A stretch of DNA of 64,000 bases from Phylloscopus collybita (taxonomy: Eukaryota > Chordata > Aves > Passeriformes > Phylloscopidae). Where the stretch lies: the NCBI GenBank assembly GCA_027886175.1, contig JAJNNQ010000019.1, positions 17,441,501 to 17,505,500 of the forward strand. The letters are read 5' to 3'. Position numbers and translations under genes: made by a program. Below are positions 39,708 through 53,326 of this stretch, piece by piece (position 1 is the stretch's first letter; each line of letters opens with the position of its first letter). The notes under the pieces were generated by a model. The model worked only from the letters and a program-made list of their open reading frames with translations. It ran no database searches and was not told the DNA's origin.

Positions 39708-42700
39708 CTTGAAGATGATGCTGGAACACAATTTATTCAAGACTGGGTCAAGATGCATTCAGATTTCTTTTCAAATTGCCTCTTAAATGTCTCCCTGAAC
39801 CCACCAACAGAGCAGCCTGCTCCTGGCTGGATCCCTTCCTCCCATTTCCTTTTTGATCTTGGCGGATGTTTTGTAGAAATAAATATCCTTTAGCTTCTGT
39901 CATAATAACTTAGCCTCTGCCACACTGAAAACTGTCTGCATGATTGTCACGTGCTGATTTTCTCTGCTCCTTTGCACCTTTTCCTTTTTCACTGCTCTGA
40001 AAACATCAGTTGCCAACTCCTCCACAGAGATCAGATGGGAGAACAGGCCAGGGCTGAGGGAAGCTTTTGCTTCCCCGCTCGCCTATAATGTGTTTTCAGT
40101 TTAAGTGGTGGAAATGTCACTGGCTCTGCTTTGCAGCACTCACTCAAGTGGAATTAATGCTTCTTGTTAGTGATAATATGACTTAATCAGCTTAATTACT
40201 TCAAGACATAAGTAGACACCTTTGTGTATTGAATAACTTATGACACACTGGACCAAAAAGCACGAATGAAGGCTTTGAAAATAAATTAAATATGACCCCT
40301 AGTGCAGCCTGCACTTTGACTAATGATTCGTCTCCCATGAAATTCAATGACTTACAGATCTTACATTTGAATAAATGATACATTTTTGGCATGTTTTAAA
40401 CAATAGCAGTGATTTTTATTTCAGCATTCAGAACTCAGAGTGCTTCTCCAGCGCCAGGAAGCAAGGCAAACAAGTTCATGCTAAACGGATTGAAAAATGA
40501 AACATTTGTGCAGTCAACTATCAGAAATACATTCAGAGGATCTGCAGGCATTTCTGATGAGATATTTATTTTAATTCGTTGCTGGAAATATCTGCAACAA
40601 CAGGTGAAAAAAAAAAAAAAAAAAAAAGGCATCAGAAGGAATTAAGAGGGAGCAAAGATTCCCAGGAGGTTTGCTAAGGTCTTCACATCCAATCCGTCCA
40701 TTTCAATAATGCCTACAAGAGAAAATATCATTAAATAGCTCCAGAAGAGTCTTATCAAACATTTTGCCTGCGTAGCAAATAAATCACACAAAGGAAATAG
40801 AAGCAGGAAAAGCAACCATCAATCAAGAAAATTATTACGAGCATTTGTAGGATTTGTGATAGGCCAGGGTGCAGGGACTCTGTGATAGCAGGCTGCATGG
40901 GAAATAGAAAAATTGGGGTTAAACTGTTGAGTGAACCCAGAGAAAAGATGAGCTGTCTGAATTTGTTCTGTTCTATTGCAGTGAGTCACCCAATTTCTGT
41001 ATCCAAATCTTCCTTTAAGAAGCACTGGAGTTCAGCATGGTGCAGACAATAAGGCAGATCCCTACTCAGGGACTTTCTCAGCCCAAGCATATCTGAAATT
41101 CAGAGGCTGGCTTAGGCTGGAGCATCACAGGGGAGCCTCACTGGTTTGATGAGTCTGCTTTTAAGTCCATGTCCATATTTCTTGGTATTTTAGCTAACAG
41201 GAATTTTTTTCATCCTGCCCAGGGTGAAGGCTGGGGACTCCAGGATCAATTCATCACTGCTCCTGCTCTGCAGTTGTTCAGTCTCTATTGACTAAATCTC
41301 CAAAGCTCCCCTGAGTACAGATGGAACAAAGCCACACAGGGATCTAAATGTAAAGAGTTTAATCTGGGGTTGAATCCCACCTGTAGGATTCCGTCTTGTC
41401 CCCACTTTCCTTCTTGATCCTGCTTTAATACCTTTTAAAGGAGACACATCCAGCACCTCTCTGACACTGGCACTTTACCAGAGACCAGAGGAAAGGATTT
41501 GCCTTTTGCTTTGAGTATCCCCTAACAGACCAAACATCAGGAATGTAATCCTGAAATCAGTTCCTAAAACTGAAATTTATTTTATCTGGTTTCCAGGAAG
41601 TACAACATTTTAATCCACTTCCTTTACCTAAACCACCTCTTCCTCTTAATCTCTCCCTGCAAAAGAGTGTGACAGCTACCCCCAGGATGTAAGGAGATCA
41701 TCAGAAGGATGATGGTCTGGGGCTGAATCCCTTTCCTGTGCTCCCCAAGAGTCCTCTTGGCTCCTTGTGCCACATGACATGAACCATTTAACCCCTCAAT
41801 GCCTGGCAGGTGTCACACTCCCTGATGGTTGTGCTCCTTTGATATCTGAAACAGACTCCAGCAGGCTCCTCCTGCCACTGCAGGGTCCACCTTCTGACCT
41901 TTTTTCTGCCTCTTTTTGGGTCCAAATTTTACATCTGCTGTAGCTCCCTGGTGTGATCTGATCAAACCTGGCCCTGCTATGAGCAGAAGCCTGACCCAAT
42001 CACATCCAGGTGTCCCAATTTGCTCCGCTTTTCCTGTGAGCAGTGAAGATTTGGCTGCAAACTGCCAAATCCCTGGTGAGATGGTGATCCCTCCACGTTA
42101 CCCACATGATGCACAGCTCCACCAGCACCCAGCTGGGACAGTACCACCCCATCTGCTGTGCTTGTGCCTCCTGAGCCCTGCTGTGCCCAGCCTCGTGGTG
42201 TCCCAAATCCAGGCTGGAACCACACAGGGAATCACAACCACCAGCAAGGCACCCCCCAAACCTGCAAGAGAGGAGACAGAAGTTTGTTGCTGCTCCTCCT
42301 CTCTTGGAGATGGGCAGAGATAAATTACACATTCTTTTATTTTTTTTTTTTTAATGCTACCTCTTCTTTAAAAATGATGAAAAAAAATGAATTAAAAACT
42401 TGGATGTGAGCTGCAGGGATGAATCACAGGGATTGACAACACAGTGGGGACCTTCGTGTCACCCCCCAAAGCCTTCCTGCCTGGTTGCTGAGGGTATTAG
42501 GAAGGAAGATCACTCTGGGAGCCACTTCTGAAGAGCTTGATTCTGTTGGCATGGAGAATTTATTTTTTTTTCCACAAAGGGGCCTCTATATGCAAATGGG
42601 AAATGGAGAGGGAAATAAACCCAGTAAAAAAAAAAAAAAAAATCATAGAAGTTTTTGCTGCCTGCAAGTGGAATTCAACCCAAAAACGGGGGGGGGTGGG

Positions 42701-43721
42701 GAGGGAGAAGAAAGGAAATTGAAACAGCCTCCTCCCTGCACAGATTGCATTGCTGGAGAAGCTCTGAGCCTTGCAAGGCATAATAGTTGTCTGCTCAGAG
42801 GTTCCTTCCCGGGGGACTTTCCCTGGGATAGTTTCATGCATTTATCCCTGACTCCCGGCATCTGCATAACACGCTCACAGAGAGAGTTATTAGTTTAATT
42901 TTCCTGTGAATTACAATGGAGGCAGAGAGAATTAGAAAATACTTCTTTTTTTTTTTTTATTATCATTACTTTTTTGTTTTCCAGTTGAGAGACTGTAAAT
43001 GAGGCTATTCATCCTGCTAACATCAGTAGGGACCCAAACCCAAGTCTTTCTGGGGTAATTGGTTTCTGATGAGCAATCACTTGTAAAACCAATAGCAAAG
43101 GCAAGAACTGAAATATAAATTCTCTCTTTACACGCTGAGCTTTTCATCAGGATTGTATGTCTGGTTTCTTTCTGGGATTCAGTGGAGAAACCATGAAGTG
43201 GTAAACAAGGCTGTGGACTAAGCCTGATAAGAAGTTTGTATTAGCAAAAAAAAAAAAAAAAAAAGGAAAACAGCATTGTCTGTTATTCTCCAGAACAAAA
43301 AAAAAGCAGCTGCAGAATCCCTCAAGCTGCAGCTTTCTAGTGAACCCTTTGGAACCAAAGCCCTGGACAGAGAGAAGAGACAGCAGATCTTCCTGTGGGA
43401 CAGACCTGAGCATCCTTTTGTCCAGAAGTGACCCAAATATTGAGGAAAAAAAAAGAAAAAATTAGAGGCCAGGGACATTTTTCTATGCTGCAAGTCTGAC
43501 TAGGGTGGCTGATGGAAATTTGCAGTCCCTGATGTCCTGCAGTTTGCAAAACACAGCGGACAGCAATGCCTGGATTTGTTGCAAGGGCTGAGCCTGTGAG
43601 TCAGCCTCCAGTTTTCTTTCCCTTTCCTCCCAGTTACTCGTGAGGAATCTGCTAATCTGCACTGGCTTTTTTTTTTTTTTTTTTTTTTTCCCCTGATGAA
43701 GCTCAGGGTGCTTAAGGCTTG

Positions 43722-43746
43722 ATTTATTTATTTATTTATTTATTTT
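43722..43746. repeat. (TTTA)n microsatellite
   Basis: About six TTTA units directly following a T run at 43670-43689. Confidence 0.9.
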
Positions 43747-44602
43747 GGTGGCAAATTAAGCATCAGTCTGGATGCAGCTCTCAGGCTGGGGCTGTGGTGC
43801 TGTCATTCATTGGCTTAACTGGATTGCTTGCTGCTTTATGGGGGTTTTTCCTAGTAAAATCTTTTGGCACACATACAGCTGGCTGCTGCCTTGAAGATGA
43901 GCAGAGAGCAGCAGGCTGGGAAAAGAAGGGGAACATTTTTAAACCCGTGTACACAGAAAGGCCTCTGAAACAAAATGATGTGGACACATCTCCATCAAAA
44001 CAAACCAAGCAAAACCCTTCAAATATTTTTTTTTCAGCTTTCAAATGCTGAAAGCTGATCCCGAGGAAACAAACAGTAAAATCAGTGATTGGATTCAGCC
44101 CTGAGGAACCTGCTGTGAGCAGAGGAAGGGGGCACAACATGACTCACCAAGTATTGTCCAGAGATCTCTTCCAAACACAACTATTCTGGCATTCTGTGAT
44201 GGCAGTTTTTGTTTGCTTTCATTAACCCAAAGGAGCCAAACACATTGCTGTGACCACAGCAAGAAATGAGGCAATTTGGACACTTCCATGTTTGCATTAC
44301 ATTTGTGTACAGCACATAGCCCAGGGCAATAGTCCACTGAGCTATCAAGCAAACCTTTTTCTTTTTGTTTCTCTCATTTGGAGCCAGGCTTCCCAGGAAT
44401 ATCCCAAAGCCTGGATGTGCCCTGCACCAGTCATGCCTTCTATCAGCTGCAGGCTCTGCTCACTGACCCAAATTTTTGGCCTCTCACCTCAAATATAAGG
44501 CAACCTTGTCGTTTTGGTATTGCTTGAGAAGAAGGAAATGTCTCTGTGACACTGCCAGGGTCGTTCACCCGAGTTTAAACACTGGAAATTTTGGGAATGT
44601 AA

Positions 44603-44721
44603 GGGAGAGGAGAGGAGAGGAGAGGAGAGGAGAGGAGAGGAGAGGAGAGGAGAGGAGAGGAGAGGAGAGGAGAGGAGAGGAGAGGAGAGGAGAGGAGAGG
44701 AGAGGAGAGGAGAGGAGAGGA
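44603..44721. repeat. (GGAGA)n microsatellite
   Basis: About 23 near-perfect GGAGA units on the plus strand. The motif is the reverse complement of the (TCTCC)n half of the block at 39.6 kb. Confidence 0.97.
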
Positions 44722-47430
44722 GGAGTTTTAGCTAAGACTGTAGTGTGATTTAAGACATGTGGAAAAGGGTCAACTGCTCATAGCAATTTTTCCAAACTGC
44801 CCAAGCCTCTGCAATCGCTTACAATTCAACCATTTCTGTCTAGAATATGACAGAAGTTTGTACCAGAGAGAAAACCAGTTTGCAGTTAGAGAAAACTTCA
44901 ATGTCTTCCTGTCAGACTGTACAAGGACAACCTGCAGAGCCTGGCTCTGCATCACTACCTGTGCCTGTTTAGAGATCTGTACAGGTCGAAGCAGTCTGCA
45001 GATAATGAGCATTTATTCCCACTTGGAATACCTACTGCATGAGCCCCAGTTCCCCACTCCTTTCTCCATTCCCCCAACATTTCCACATGCTCTTTCTCTG
45101 GTGACATCTCAAGTTCCCAACTGAGTTCTCTCCTGCAAGTTTAGCCAGCTGATCTTTCAGGGGATGATTCCATTTGGTCTTTATGGATGTTTCTTCCCTC
45201 CGAGTGATGAACAGCACAGCTGAGCCCTTCATTCACAAGGCAACTGTGATGGGAACAAAAGGGACAAATTAGAAAGTGAATTTTTATAAGTTTAGTTTGA
45301 TTTGTTACAAGGTTCTACTTTGCAACACTGTTATTTTGGCCTTGCTTGTATTCCCCCTTTCTCAGGAGTTTATTGCTGAGGGGGTCAGGACTAGAAATAA
45401 GCAAAACAGCATCAGATCACATCGTTACAACATTCCTTTAAAATATGTGTGTGACTGAAGATTTACTTACTATGGTGACAATTTGTCAGTGACAGAAATT
45501 GCTGAGTGATCAAAGAACATTGATTAATCCAGAAAATAATTTGTTGCTGTTGCAGGTTTTGCTCATTCTCTGCTTCATTCTGGGACCTAGGAAAACTCAT
45601 TGAGGATGCTGTATTTGGAAGTATTTGAAGTATTTGGAAGGCCTTTGAAAGAAAAAGGAGATGGCTTTCAGGACCTGCACAGCTGGTGTGCAGCAAAAGG
45701 AAATAAAAGAATCGTGGGGTAGAGATTTGTCTAATTTAACCAACTCTAAGGATTTCTGCCATTGGATAATATTTGCAGTTGTTATTAGAGAAAGAAGGGA
45801 GAAGGAGGACAAAGCATTAAAAGCTGGATTCGAAAGCTTTTATCTGACCAAGAAAAACCTGTGCCAGTGCTGGAATTTCCCTGCACTTCCTTTCTGGTGG
45901 ACATCTCAGGGAACCTGAGGTATCAGGGGAGCCTCTGGATAAGAAATGAAATTGCTGTGGGTTTCTGGGTGGAGGTGTTAAAGGGATTCTGCCTGGAACT
46001 GCAAAGAGCTGAGTCTCTGGCAGCCCACAGCCCCCCTTTGCATCATCTTCTCTGGCCATCTTAACACAAGCCCCTCAGCTTTTATACCCTGATTTCCCTT
46101 TCCATCATTTCGTGCTGCTCTTCCCTCTTGCTGCAAAGCAAGGAGGAAGGAACAATTTTCCTGCAGCCACATAATTCTCTGGCTTTATTTACAGAGGCTG
46201 AAATGAAGGAAAACTCCCCCCTGCACTAAATCTGTTTGGCTTGGTGAAGGCAAGGAAGTGGAATTATATTGCAAATGTCAAGGGCTATGAAAAATGTAAC
46301 AGACTTTAATATTCTTCTGCTGTTATGGCTGAGAGTGTCTCTCACCTGCATTCATGGAAAGTGAAGTGCCTTTTACCACTGAGCAGAAATGATTGCCTCT
46401 TTTTATTTTAAAGCTACACCGTGGCATGCGTCCTAATAAGAAATGCATTCTCCCTCCAAACTCTCTCTTTGGCAATCAACCTTCAGCTTCAAGACTTAAT
46501 TTTAGCCTTGAGCCTTTAGGGTTAACCCCTGCCTCGGGCTCTAATAAACCCCAGCCCCGAATATCCTGTTACCTGTGTTTTAAAAGTGGTTCCTGCATTC
46601 CTAATTGCAGCCACCTTCCATGATACCTGATGGAAGCTGGTGCTGAGCCAGGCACTCGGATGCTGCTTTGAAGATGTAAAACATTAACCATGCCTCTCTT
46701 CATAGCTCACTTTCCCGTGGGGTTGTCTTTCAAGGTAAGTGGTTTGCATAAGATCCCTCAGAGACCTGCATTTAGTTTATTCAGTAGGATAAACAACCTG
46801 CTGCTTTTGTGCTTCTCCCCACAGAGCCAAGAAAAGCCCATTTTATACATTAAAATTGAACGCAGCCTTGCTGAAATGTCTGTGATGGCTTTTTTTCTGG
46901 AGCTCAGAGCATTTTATCCTGTTCCAGGAGGGGGTCTCCCAGGGCATAAGCCCTGTACGTCTTCTCATACACCCCCCTCCCTAAAACACAAACACTTCTT
47001 TCTTAAGAAGCTCTGTTCGTGAGGGAGAAGAGGTTACCGGCCCCCGGCTCTGCCTGTCCCTCTGACCGAACCGCCCAAGGCTGGGGCGAGCTCGTGTCGA
47101 GGGTTTTTTGGGTTTTTTTGTCACGACGATTTTTAAATTTCACCTGGATCCAACAATCCCCACAGCTCCGGGAGTGGGGGACCTGGCTCTTGGCGGCCCA
47201 ATTAGCACAACCCTGGGAATTAAAGGGCGTTAAGTCCCCGATGTTTTTGTGGGAATCGCCCCACGTCGCTCCCTGCTGGGCACCGGCGGGTCCCGTCCGG
47301 GCAGCGCCGGGGGGAGCGGGGCGGCCCCGGCAGCGCTGGCATCTGTCGCGATACGACACGAGAGAAAGGACACTCACTCACGGAAATGTTTAAGGAAAAA
47401 AAAAATTAAAAAAAGGGGGGCTGTTTATCT

Positions 47431-47722
47431 ACAGACTTTGATATTTATAGAATTTTAACAGTGACCGTGGATTGGAGGAGGAAAAGTGTCTTCTCCAACT
47501 ACACTGGTTAACTTAAAAGTTCATCAATTTAATTTATTTTTTTTTACAGAAAGGAATGTAAAAGAATTGTTATTTACAGACTTTGATATTTATAGAATTT
47601 TAACAGTGACCGTGGATTGGAGGAAGAAAAGTGTCTTCTCCAACTACACTGGTTAACTTAATAGTTCATCTTTTTTTTTCTTCTTCTTCTTTTTCAGAAA
47701 GGAATGCAAAACAATTGTTACT
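47431..47722. repeat. 145-bp tandem duplication, two copies
   Basis: Copy 1 is 47431-47575 and copy 2 is 47576-47722. Both begin ACAGACTTTGATATTTATAG and contain GTGACCGTGGATTGGAGGA. Both end with a pyrimidine run, AG, and AAAGGAATGnAAAA. Copies differ at a few bases and in the length and composition of the pyrimidine run. No coding potential is seen. Confidence 0.92.
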
Positions 47723-47797
47723 TACGTAAAAAGCGCATGAAAACCTTTATTGCAAAAATGTAAACGCAGAAAGTTCGAATAAACTTTAGAAAAACTT

Positions 47798-47905
47798 AAA
47801 AAAAAACCAAACAAAACCCCCGAACAAACAAAGAAAACAAACAAAAATCAACCAAACAAACAAAAACAAAAAGACAAAAAAACCCCCAAACAAACAAAAC
47901 ACAAA
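47798..47905. repeat. A/C-rich (CAAA)-type simple sequence
   Basis: Irregular CAAA, CAAAA and CCCCCAAA units with almost no T or G for about 105 bp. Confidence 0.8.
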
Positions 47906-48149
47906 GCGACAGGCATCAGGCCACGTTTAGTTATCAGACACTCATTCCCCGAATTAGGACGAGGGCGCACACGCCAGAGTTTCACCCTTTCCCTCCTTGC
48001 GGGGTGGGTGCAGGGAAGGCACAAAGAGGAGCGGTGGGAGATAAACGAGCAGCTCCCCCCCCACGCCGGGATTTGAGCAATCAGGAAATATAATCTGAGC
48101 TGGAAAGTGCCCGAGCATCTGTTGGGTTATTAATAAATTGTATGCAATC

Positions 48150-49660
48150 TGTCCGGGATGAAGCTCGGGACGGAGGGGGGAACCATCTGCTCCCGAGCGG
48201 CAGCTCTGATGGTGTCTGGGGGAAAATGAACTCAGGGAATGAAAAGCAGCGGGATGAGCCTGCGGGGAGGGACAAGGCGGAGGTTCCCTCACCCCCGGGA
48301 CACGAACGGGGATTCAGGCCCAGCGTGGGCATCATCCCTGCGAGCCTCGCAGGCTGGGCCGGCTCCCTGGGAGCTTTTTCGAGATCCTTTCCAAAGGGTC
48401 CCCTGGTCGGGGACGCCGACCTCGCCCGCCTTTCCTCTGGGTCAGTGCTCATTGCTGCCCGTAAATATCGCTCTCCACGCTCCGTCCTCCACCTCTAAGA
48501 GTGTCTCGTGTGTTTTTTCAGCGGATTTTCAGCTCAGCTCCTCCCCGCGCTGAGCAGCGAAGGAGCGGGCGGAGCAGGTCACCTCCAGCCCGGGGCCAGG
48601 GCTCGGTGCCGGCTGTCTCCCGGGAAAACCGGGACTCCCCGGGCTGCTGCGAGTGTCAGGATGTCACTTGTGTTAACCCAGCGAGGCTGGGAGCGTGCAG
48701 CGCTTATCGCACGAGCCTCTCACGGCGGGATAAGCAGCCAAAACTTTTCTTGCTGAAGGACATCTCCGCCTGCCCGCAGCCCGTGTGGGCAGACGTGCCT
48801 CCCAGCAGGAACATCCCATTTTAGGCACCACATCCCTAAAACTCTTAACACGTGAGGAAATCCTGGCTTCTATAAACCCCACACAGAGGGATTCCAGCCG
48901 AAATGAAGGGCGCTTAAGGATGACACCTCGAGCGCTAGGAGAGAGAGAAGGAGCGAGCAAGGGAAACGCCGCTGCTCGCGGGGGATGAGCGAGAGCCCGG
49001 ACTCGCTCGGGGCGACGGCTCCATCTCCCGCCGGTGATGCCGAGCCCGGAGCTGCCGCCGCCGCCGCGGTTGGAGCCGAGGCTGCCGGGAGCTTCCGGAG
49101 AGGCGGGACGGAGCAGGGAGGCGGAGGGAACCGAGCTCCGCCCGCGCCTCGGAGCGGCCCGGCACCGAGAGGCTCCGTGCGCTCCCGGGAGGGACGCGCT
49201 GCCCGGAGAGTGGCTTGGCAGTGGCTGTCATTGTTTTATTGTTATTCGGGTTTTATTTTCTTTCGGTTTATGTGTTTTATTAACGCGATTTCCGACTGGC
49301 GCCGCTGTTCTCTTCCTGCGTGGATCGAGGCCTGGAAAGCTGGGCCGCTGCGGGGAGGATGAAGGAGCTGGATCCGCCGGGAGAGCTGGACAGCTCCGGG
49401 CCGGCCGCCGAGTGCGGTCACCGGCATCGCCAGCAGCTTCCCGAAGAAGTTCGGACCTTCAGCTGTGCCAGACAGAGCGGGAAGGGGACGGGATTTTTGT
49501 CCGTTCCCCTCTCTCTGAGCCTGACCCCTTCAATTCGGTGGCTGCTGGAGGTGATGGGCAGAAGCGAAGAAGAAATGCCGCGGTGCTCCGGCCGCTGAGC
49601 CGCCGCGGCATTTCCTTCCTCGGCCCCCAGACGCATTGTGCAGGGAGGAATGCCTCGCTG
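48150..49660. promoter_or_regulatory. Orphan CpG island
   Basis: GC-rich and CpG-dense, densest at 48960-49220, with no recognised gene attached. Open frames across it (for example around 48985-49362 and 49034-49705) are composition-driven and match no family I recognise. It may be the promoter of an unrecognised 5' exon or a long non-coding RNA near the alpha protocadherins. Confidence 0.5.
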
Positions 49661-52600
49661 GAAGACCGATGGGACCCTGTGAGCGGTATTTGTCTCGGTG
49701 CTTAGGGTACTCGTGAACGGTAGAAGAGCTTTCGGCCTCAGGAGGCTTTGAAAGCAGACCCGGCTTTTCTGTGCCGCGCTCTAACCAGCAAACTCCGCCA
49801 AAGAGGTGACAAGGACACAAAGACAAATCCGATCACGCGAGCTCGGGACTCGTCTGCCCTTCTGGAGGGAACGGGCTTTTCTTTCCGGATCCTCGTCGAT
49901 GGAGACAGTCGCCCTGAGGCGGCTGAAGTGGAGCTGCTGTGCGGTGCTTTCCATCTCGGGATGGTGGAGCTGGAAGTGTCCTGGATGACGGGAGCGATTC
50001 TGTCAGAGCTGCTGGTTTTCCTTCTCTTGCCAGTTCTCCATTTCTTGTCTCCAAGTGTAACTGGAGTAATGATCTAAATGCTAAACAGAGCATTCCGAAC
50101 ACGCCTCGAACAGTCCGTGTGTCTCTCCGCCCTTCAAAGAACAAAAGGAGACGAACCTTTTGGGTTGTGTTTGCCCCTGGGCTGCACTTGCTTTTCTAAG
50201 AGTCCAGCCATCGGTCCGTGAGCTCTGATGGATGCTCCGAACTTGGGGTGTCGAAACACGTGATTGTTATTTTTCAGGACTTTAACCAGGCTTTCATCCG
50301 TTCCTGCCTAATGAAGAAGGCTCAAAGTAACGCTCAGGCACTTGATGGGCGTTCAGGATGTTAAGATGAGTAGTTCTTAATACTGATTAAGAAAATACTG
50401 ATATTATTTTTACAGATCCTCGCTGTGGATCGCCACTCCTCACGCCTCGTTGCTTAGTGAGCAGCACTGGGATTGCTCTGAGGCTGACTGCTGGTTTGAA
50501 AGCAAAACCAGTGAGACTCCCAGTCAGAGATACAATTTAATAGAAGAAGAAGGGAAAAAAAGGTGAAATAAATAGAATGATACAACCTAACACCCTGTTG
50601 GTCAGGGTGTTTGAAGCAGTCCGGGAATCCTCCTGGAGCAGCAGATGTGGGTCCGCTGGAGCAGAGATGATCCAAAGCAGTGATCCCTGTAGAAACGTCT
50701 GGTAGCTCGTCTCCTCTGAGAGTTCAGTGGATAGAAGCTGCCAGTGGGGTCTCAAACCCTGGATTATATCCAGGTGGGAATGCTTGGCTCCTCCCCCTGG
50801 GCAGAGCATCTCACAATAGCATGATTTCATTTTATCAGTCGTGCAAATGGATCCTTGATGGCCCATTAAACAGAGATAACGTTTTCCGGGAAGGCATTGT
50901 TGGGCTCGTTAACAGAAGATAAGGAGATCCCTGCCCCACCTTGGCTCCAACGGCTCATGGGGATAGAATACATACCTTGGACACAATTTTACATTGTAAC
51001 CTAGGACACTGACCAAAGTTGAAATAGCTGAATCAAACCTTCCACCAACTCCTGTGCTTTTTGCAGGATCATTTCAGCTTTTTCTTATGCCCTCTGTGGG
51101 TTCCCCTCGTAGGAGCAGGTGGTATAGAAGGCACTTAGTTGTGCATCTGCGGTAGCAATGCAGCGCTACAATGGATTTGCCAATGTCACCCACTACTACC
51201 CCAGTGCTACTCAGGTAGTAGCTGGATTTCATCAGCGTGAGAATCCCGCATGGGCTGGATCCGAATAAGCAAGAAACAACTCTTCCTATAGGTGATCTTG
51301 GAGTCTTTGACTCCGTCTTCGCGTTTAGAAACGTTTGTATTTCTAGTTAAGCTCAGATATCCGGTATTGTGGGACCTTTTAATGAAGCTGCTATTTGGAT
51401 ATGAAAATTATATAGACCGGTGTTCAGACCAAAAATAAAAAGGACAACTTGTCCTGTGTCCTCGACGTCAGTGCTTGTCACCTCCTTAACAGCTGTTTTA
51501 CAGATGTAAAACACCGTGCTGCATGTTACATACAGCAATCCTAACTTAGTACGGCTCTTAAGATTCGTAATTTGGTAATTCGAATTTGCTGACATCGGCA
51601 TTGCATTTTCACCTCCATGAACACGGCATGAAATGTTTCTCCAGAGAAGACCTACTTATTCCAGGTAAGTGAATTAGTTTAGCAAAAAGGTAAGTAGGGG
51701 AGGAAGAACCCCAACCAACCGACACAAACTCACCACAAAAATAAAACCAAAACCAACCGAACAAACAAAAACCCCAAAACCAACCCAGAACATAACCAAA
51801 CTAAAAAGCCAAACAAACGAAGATAACCCAAGCCAAAAGCCAAAATTGTCCTGCTTAATCACCTCTCGCCCGGGACTCAAATGGAGCAAACGTGATTGAT
51901 TTGTTGATAGAAGATCATCCCCAGCATCCCTTCCTATCCAGGAGTCAAGACAGTGATCTCTACCCAAACTGTTATTTCCTTTTGCTACAGAAATTAAAAC
52001 AAACTGCCAGAAAACTCCAGGAAATTCAAGAGTTTGTGAATGTGTCTCCAGATCAACCTGGGAAAAACTATGCTGTGCAGGATTTTCTCGCCAGTCCTCT
52101 GTTATCAAAAAGATCAATTCTGTTGCCTGCACCTGGAAGAAGTTGAGAAATGCTGTTCTGCTTGATGGAATGGATTTGCCTGTGTCTGTTTACCTGTGGC
52201 TTATGGTAAGGAGAGTGTGAATCTGCAAACCTAATCCAAGGAAGAGGACAAAACGCGTGTGGATGTTAGGAATGAGAAAAGGATGAGCTAATGCGTTTAA
52301 CAAACCCGAGTCCTCGGCAGCAGCAGTGCCTACCAGAGGCTCTTTTTCCTGTTTCTCGTGGGCTGCTCTGCTCAAGAGAAGCGCTGGAGGGGAAGACCAC
52401 TCCTCTTCAAAGCCTAGTTCCACCAGGATTTGGGATGTGAAACATAAACCGTCCGAATGTCTCCTCGGAGAGAAACCCCCGTTGCTGGTTGTGATACGAA
52501 AATGCAGGTAAGTTACGAAGTCGCAGTGGGATGAATCCATCTTTGCACTGACAGTATAAAGCCAGACAAAAAAAATGGCATCGGGGAATGGATCTGGAAT

Positions 52601-52970
52601 CAAGACATCATTTATATGCACGGAAAGCCTGACCGCCTCCACGGCAGGTTTCCATATGAACCAGCGGCACCGCGGAGAGCAATAAAGCGGGAACACAAAC
52701 AGGTCAGTAGCACAATAGTATTTAATAATGTTCTGAACAGTGCTTTGTGTACGGAAGCTACAAATGTAAGAGCAGAAGTTATTCTTGTCCGTGGTGCTCC
52801 TGCGGGAGGTGCTGTGGGGGCACAGCTGCCTGCGGGGCCCGGGGGCAGGTGGTGAATGTGGAGGATTTTGCCCTGAAGCTTCAAACAGTGGTAGAAAATC
52901 TTCCCATAGCCACGAAATCGGCTTTGCCGGGATGGAGAAAGGGAGACTGTACATATTTTTCTCTCTCTTC
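49661..52970. other. Intergenic region before the alpha protocadherins
   Basis: No exon, RNA gene or repeat family was recognised apart from an A/C-rich, G/T-poor stretch at about 51700-51850. GC falls to about half or less after the CpG island. Confidence 0.5.
51700..51850. repeat. A/C-rich strand-asymmetric tract
   Basis: About 150 bp made mainly of ACCAACC, ACAAAC and CCAAAAC words, with very few G or T on the plus strand. Similar in style to the tract at 47.8-47.9 kb, but not a copy of it. Confidence 0.7.
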
Positions 52971-52977
52971 TTCTTCT

Positions 52978-53326
<349 letters not shown>

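Larger units (their letters stand above)
36800..48100. other. Intergenic region between delta-type and alpha protocadherins (left part)
   Basis: No exon could be supported. It includes two large pentanucleotide microsatellites, several A or T runs (40605-40627, 43246-43264, 43670-43689), a TTTA repeat at 43722-43746, AT-rich sequence at 40090-40800 that could be conserved non-coding DNA, and a 145-bp tandem duplication near 47.4-47.7 kb. Confidence 0.6.

Noticed and set aside
39396..39893. 165-codon Ser/Leu repeat frame and its Glu/Arg antisense
   Set aside because: Translation of the pentanucleotide microsatellite.
48985..49705. Two overlapping Ala/Pro/Arg-rich frames in the orphan CpG island
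   Set aside because: Open because of GC content; no recognised domain, and neither joins a plausible second exon.
51100..51320. Possible tRNA-like or structured RNA sequence
   Set aside because: No A-box/B-box pair or cloverleaf could be drawn.
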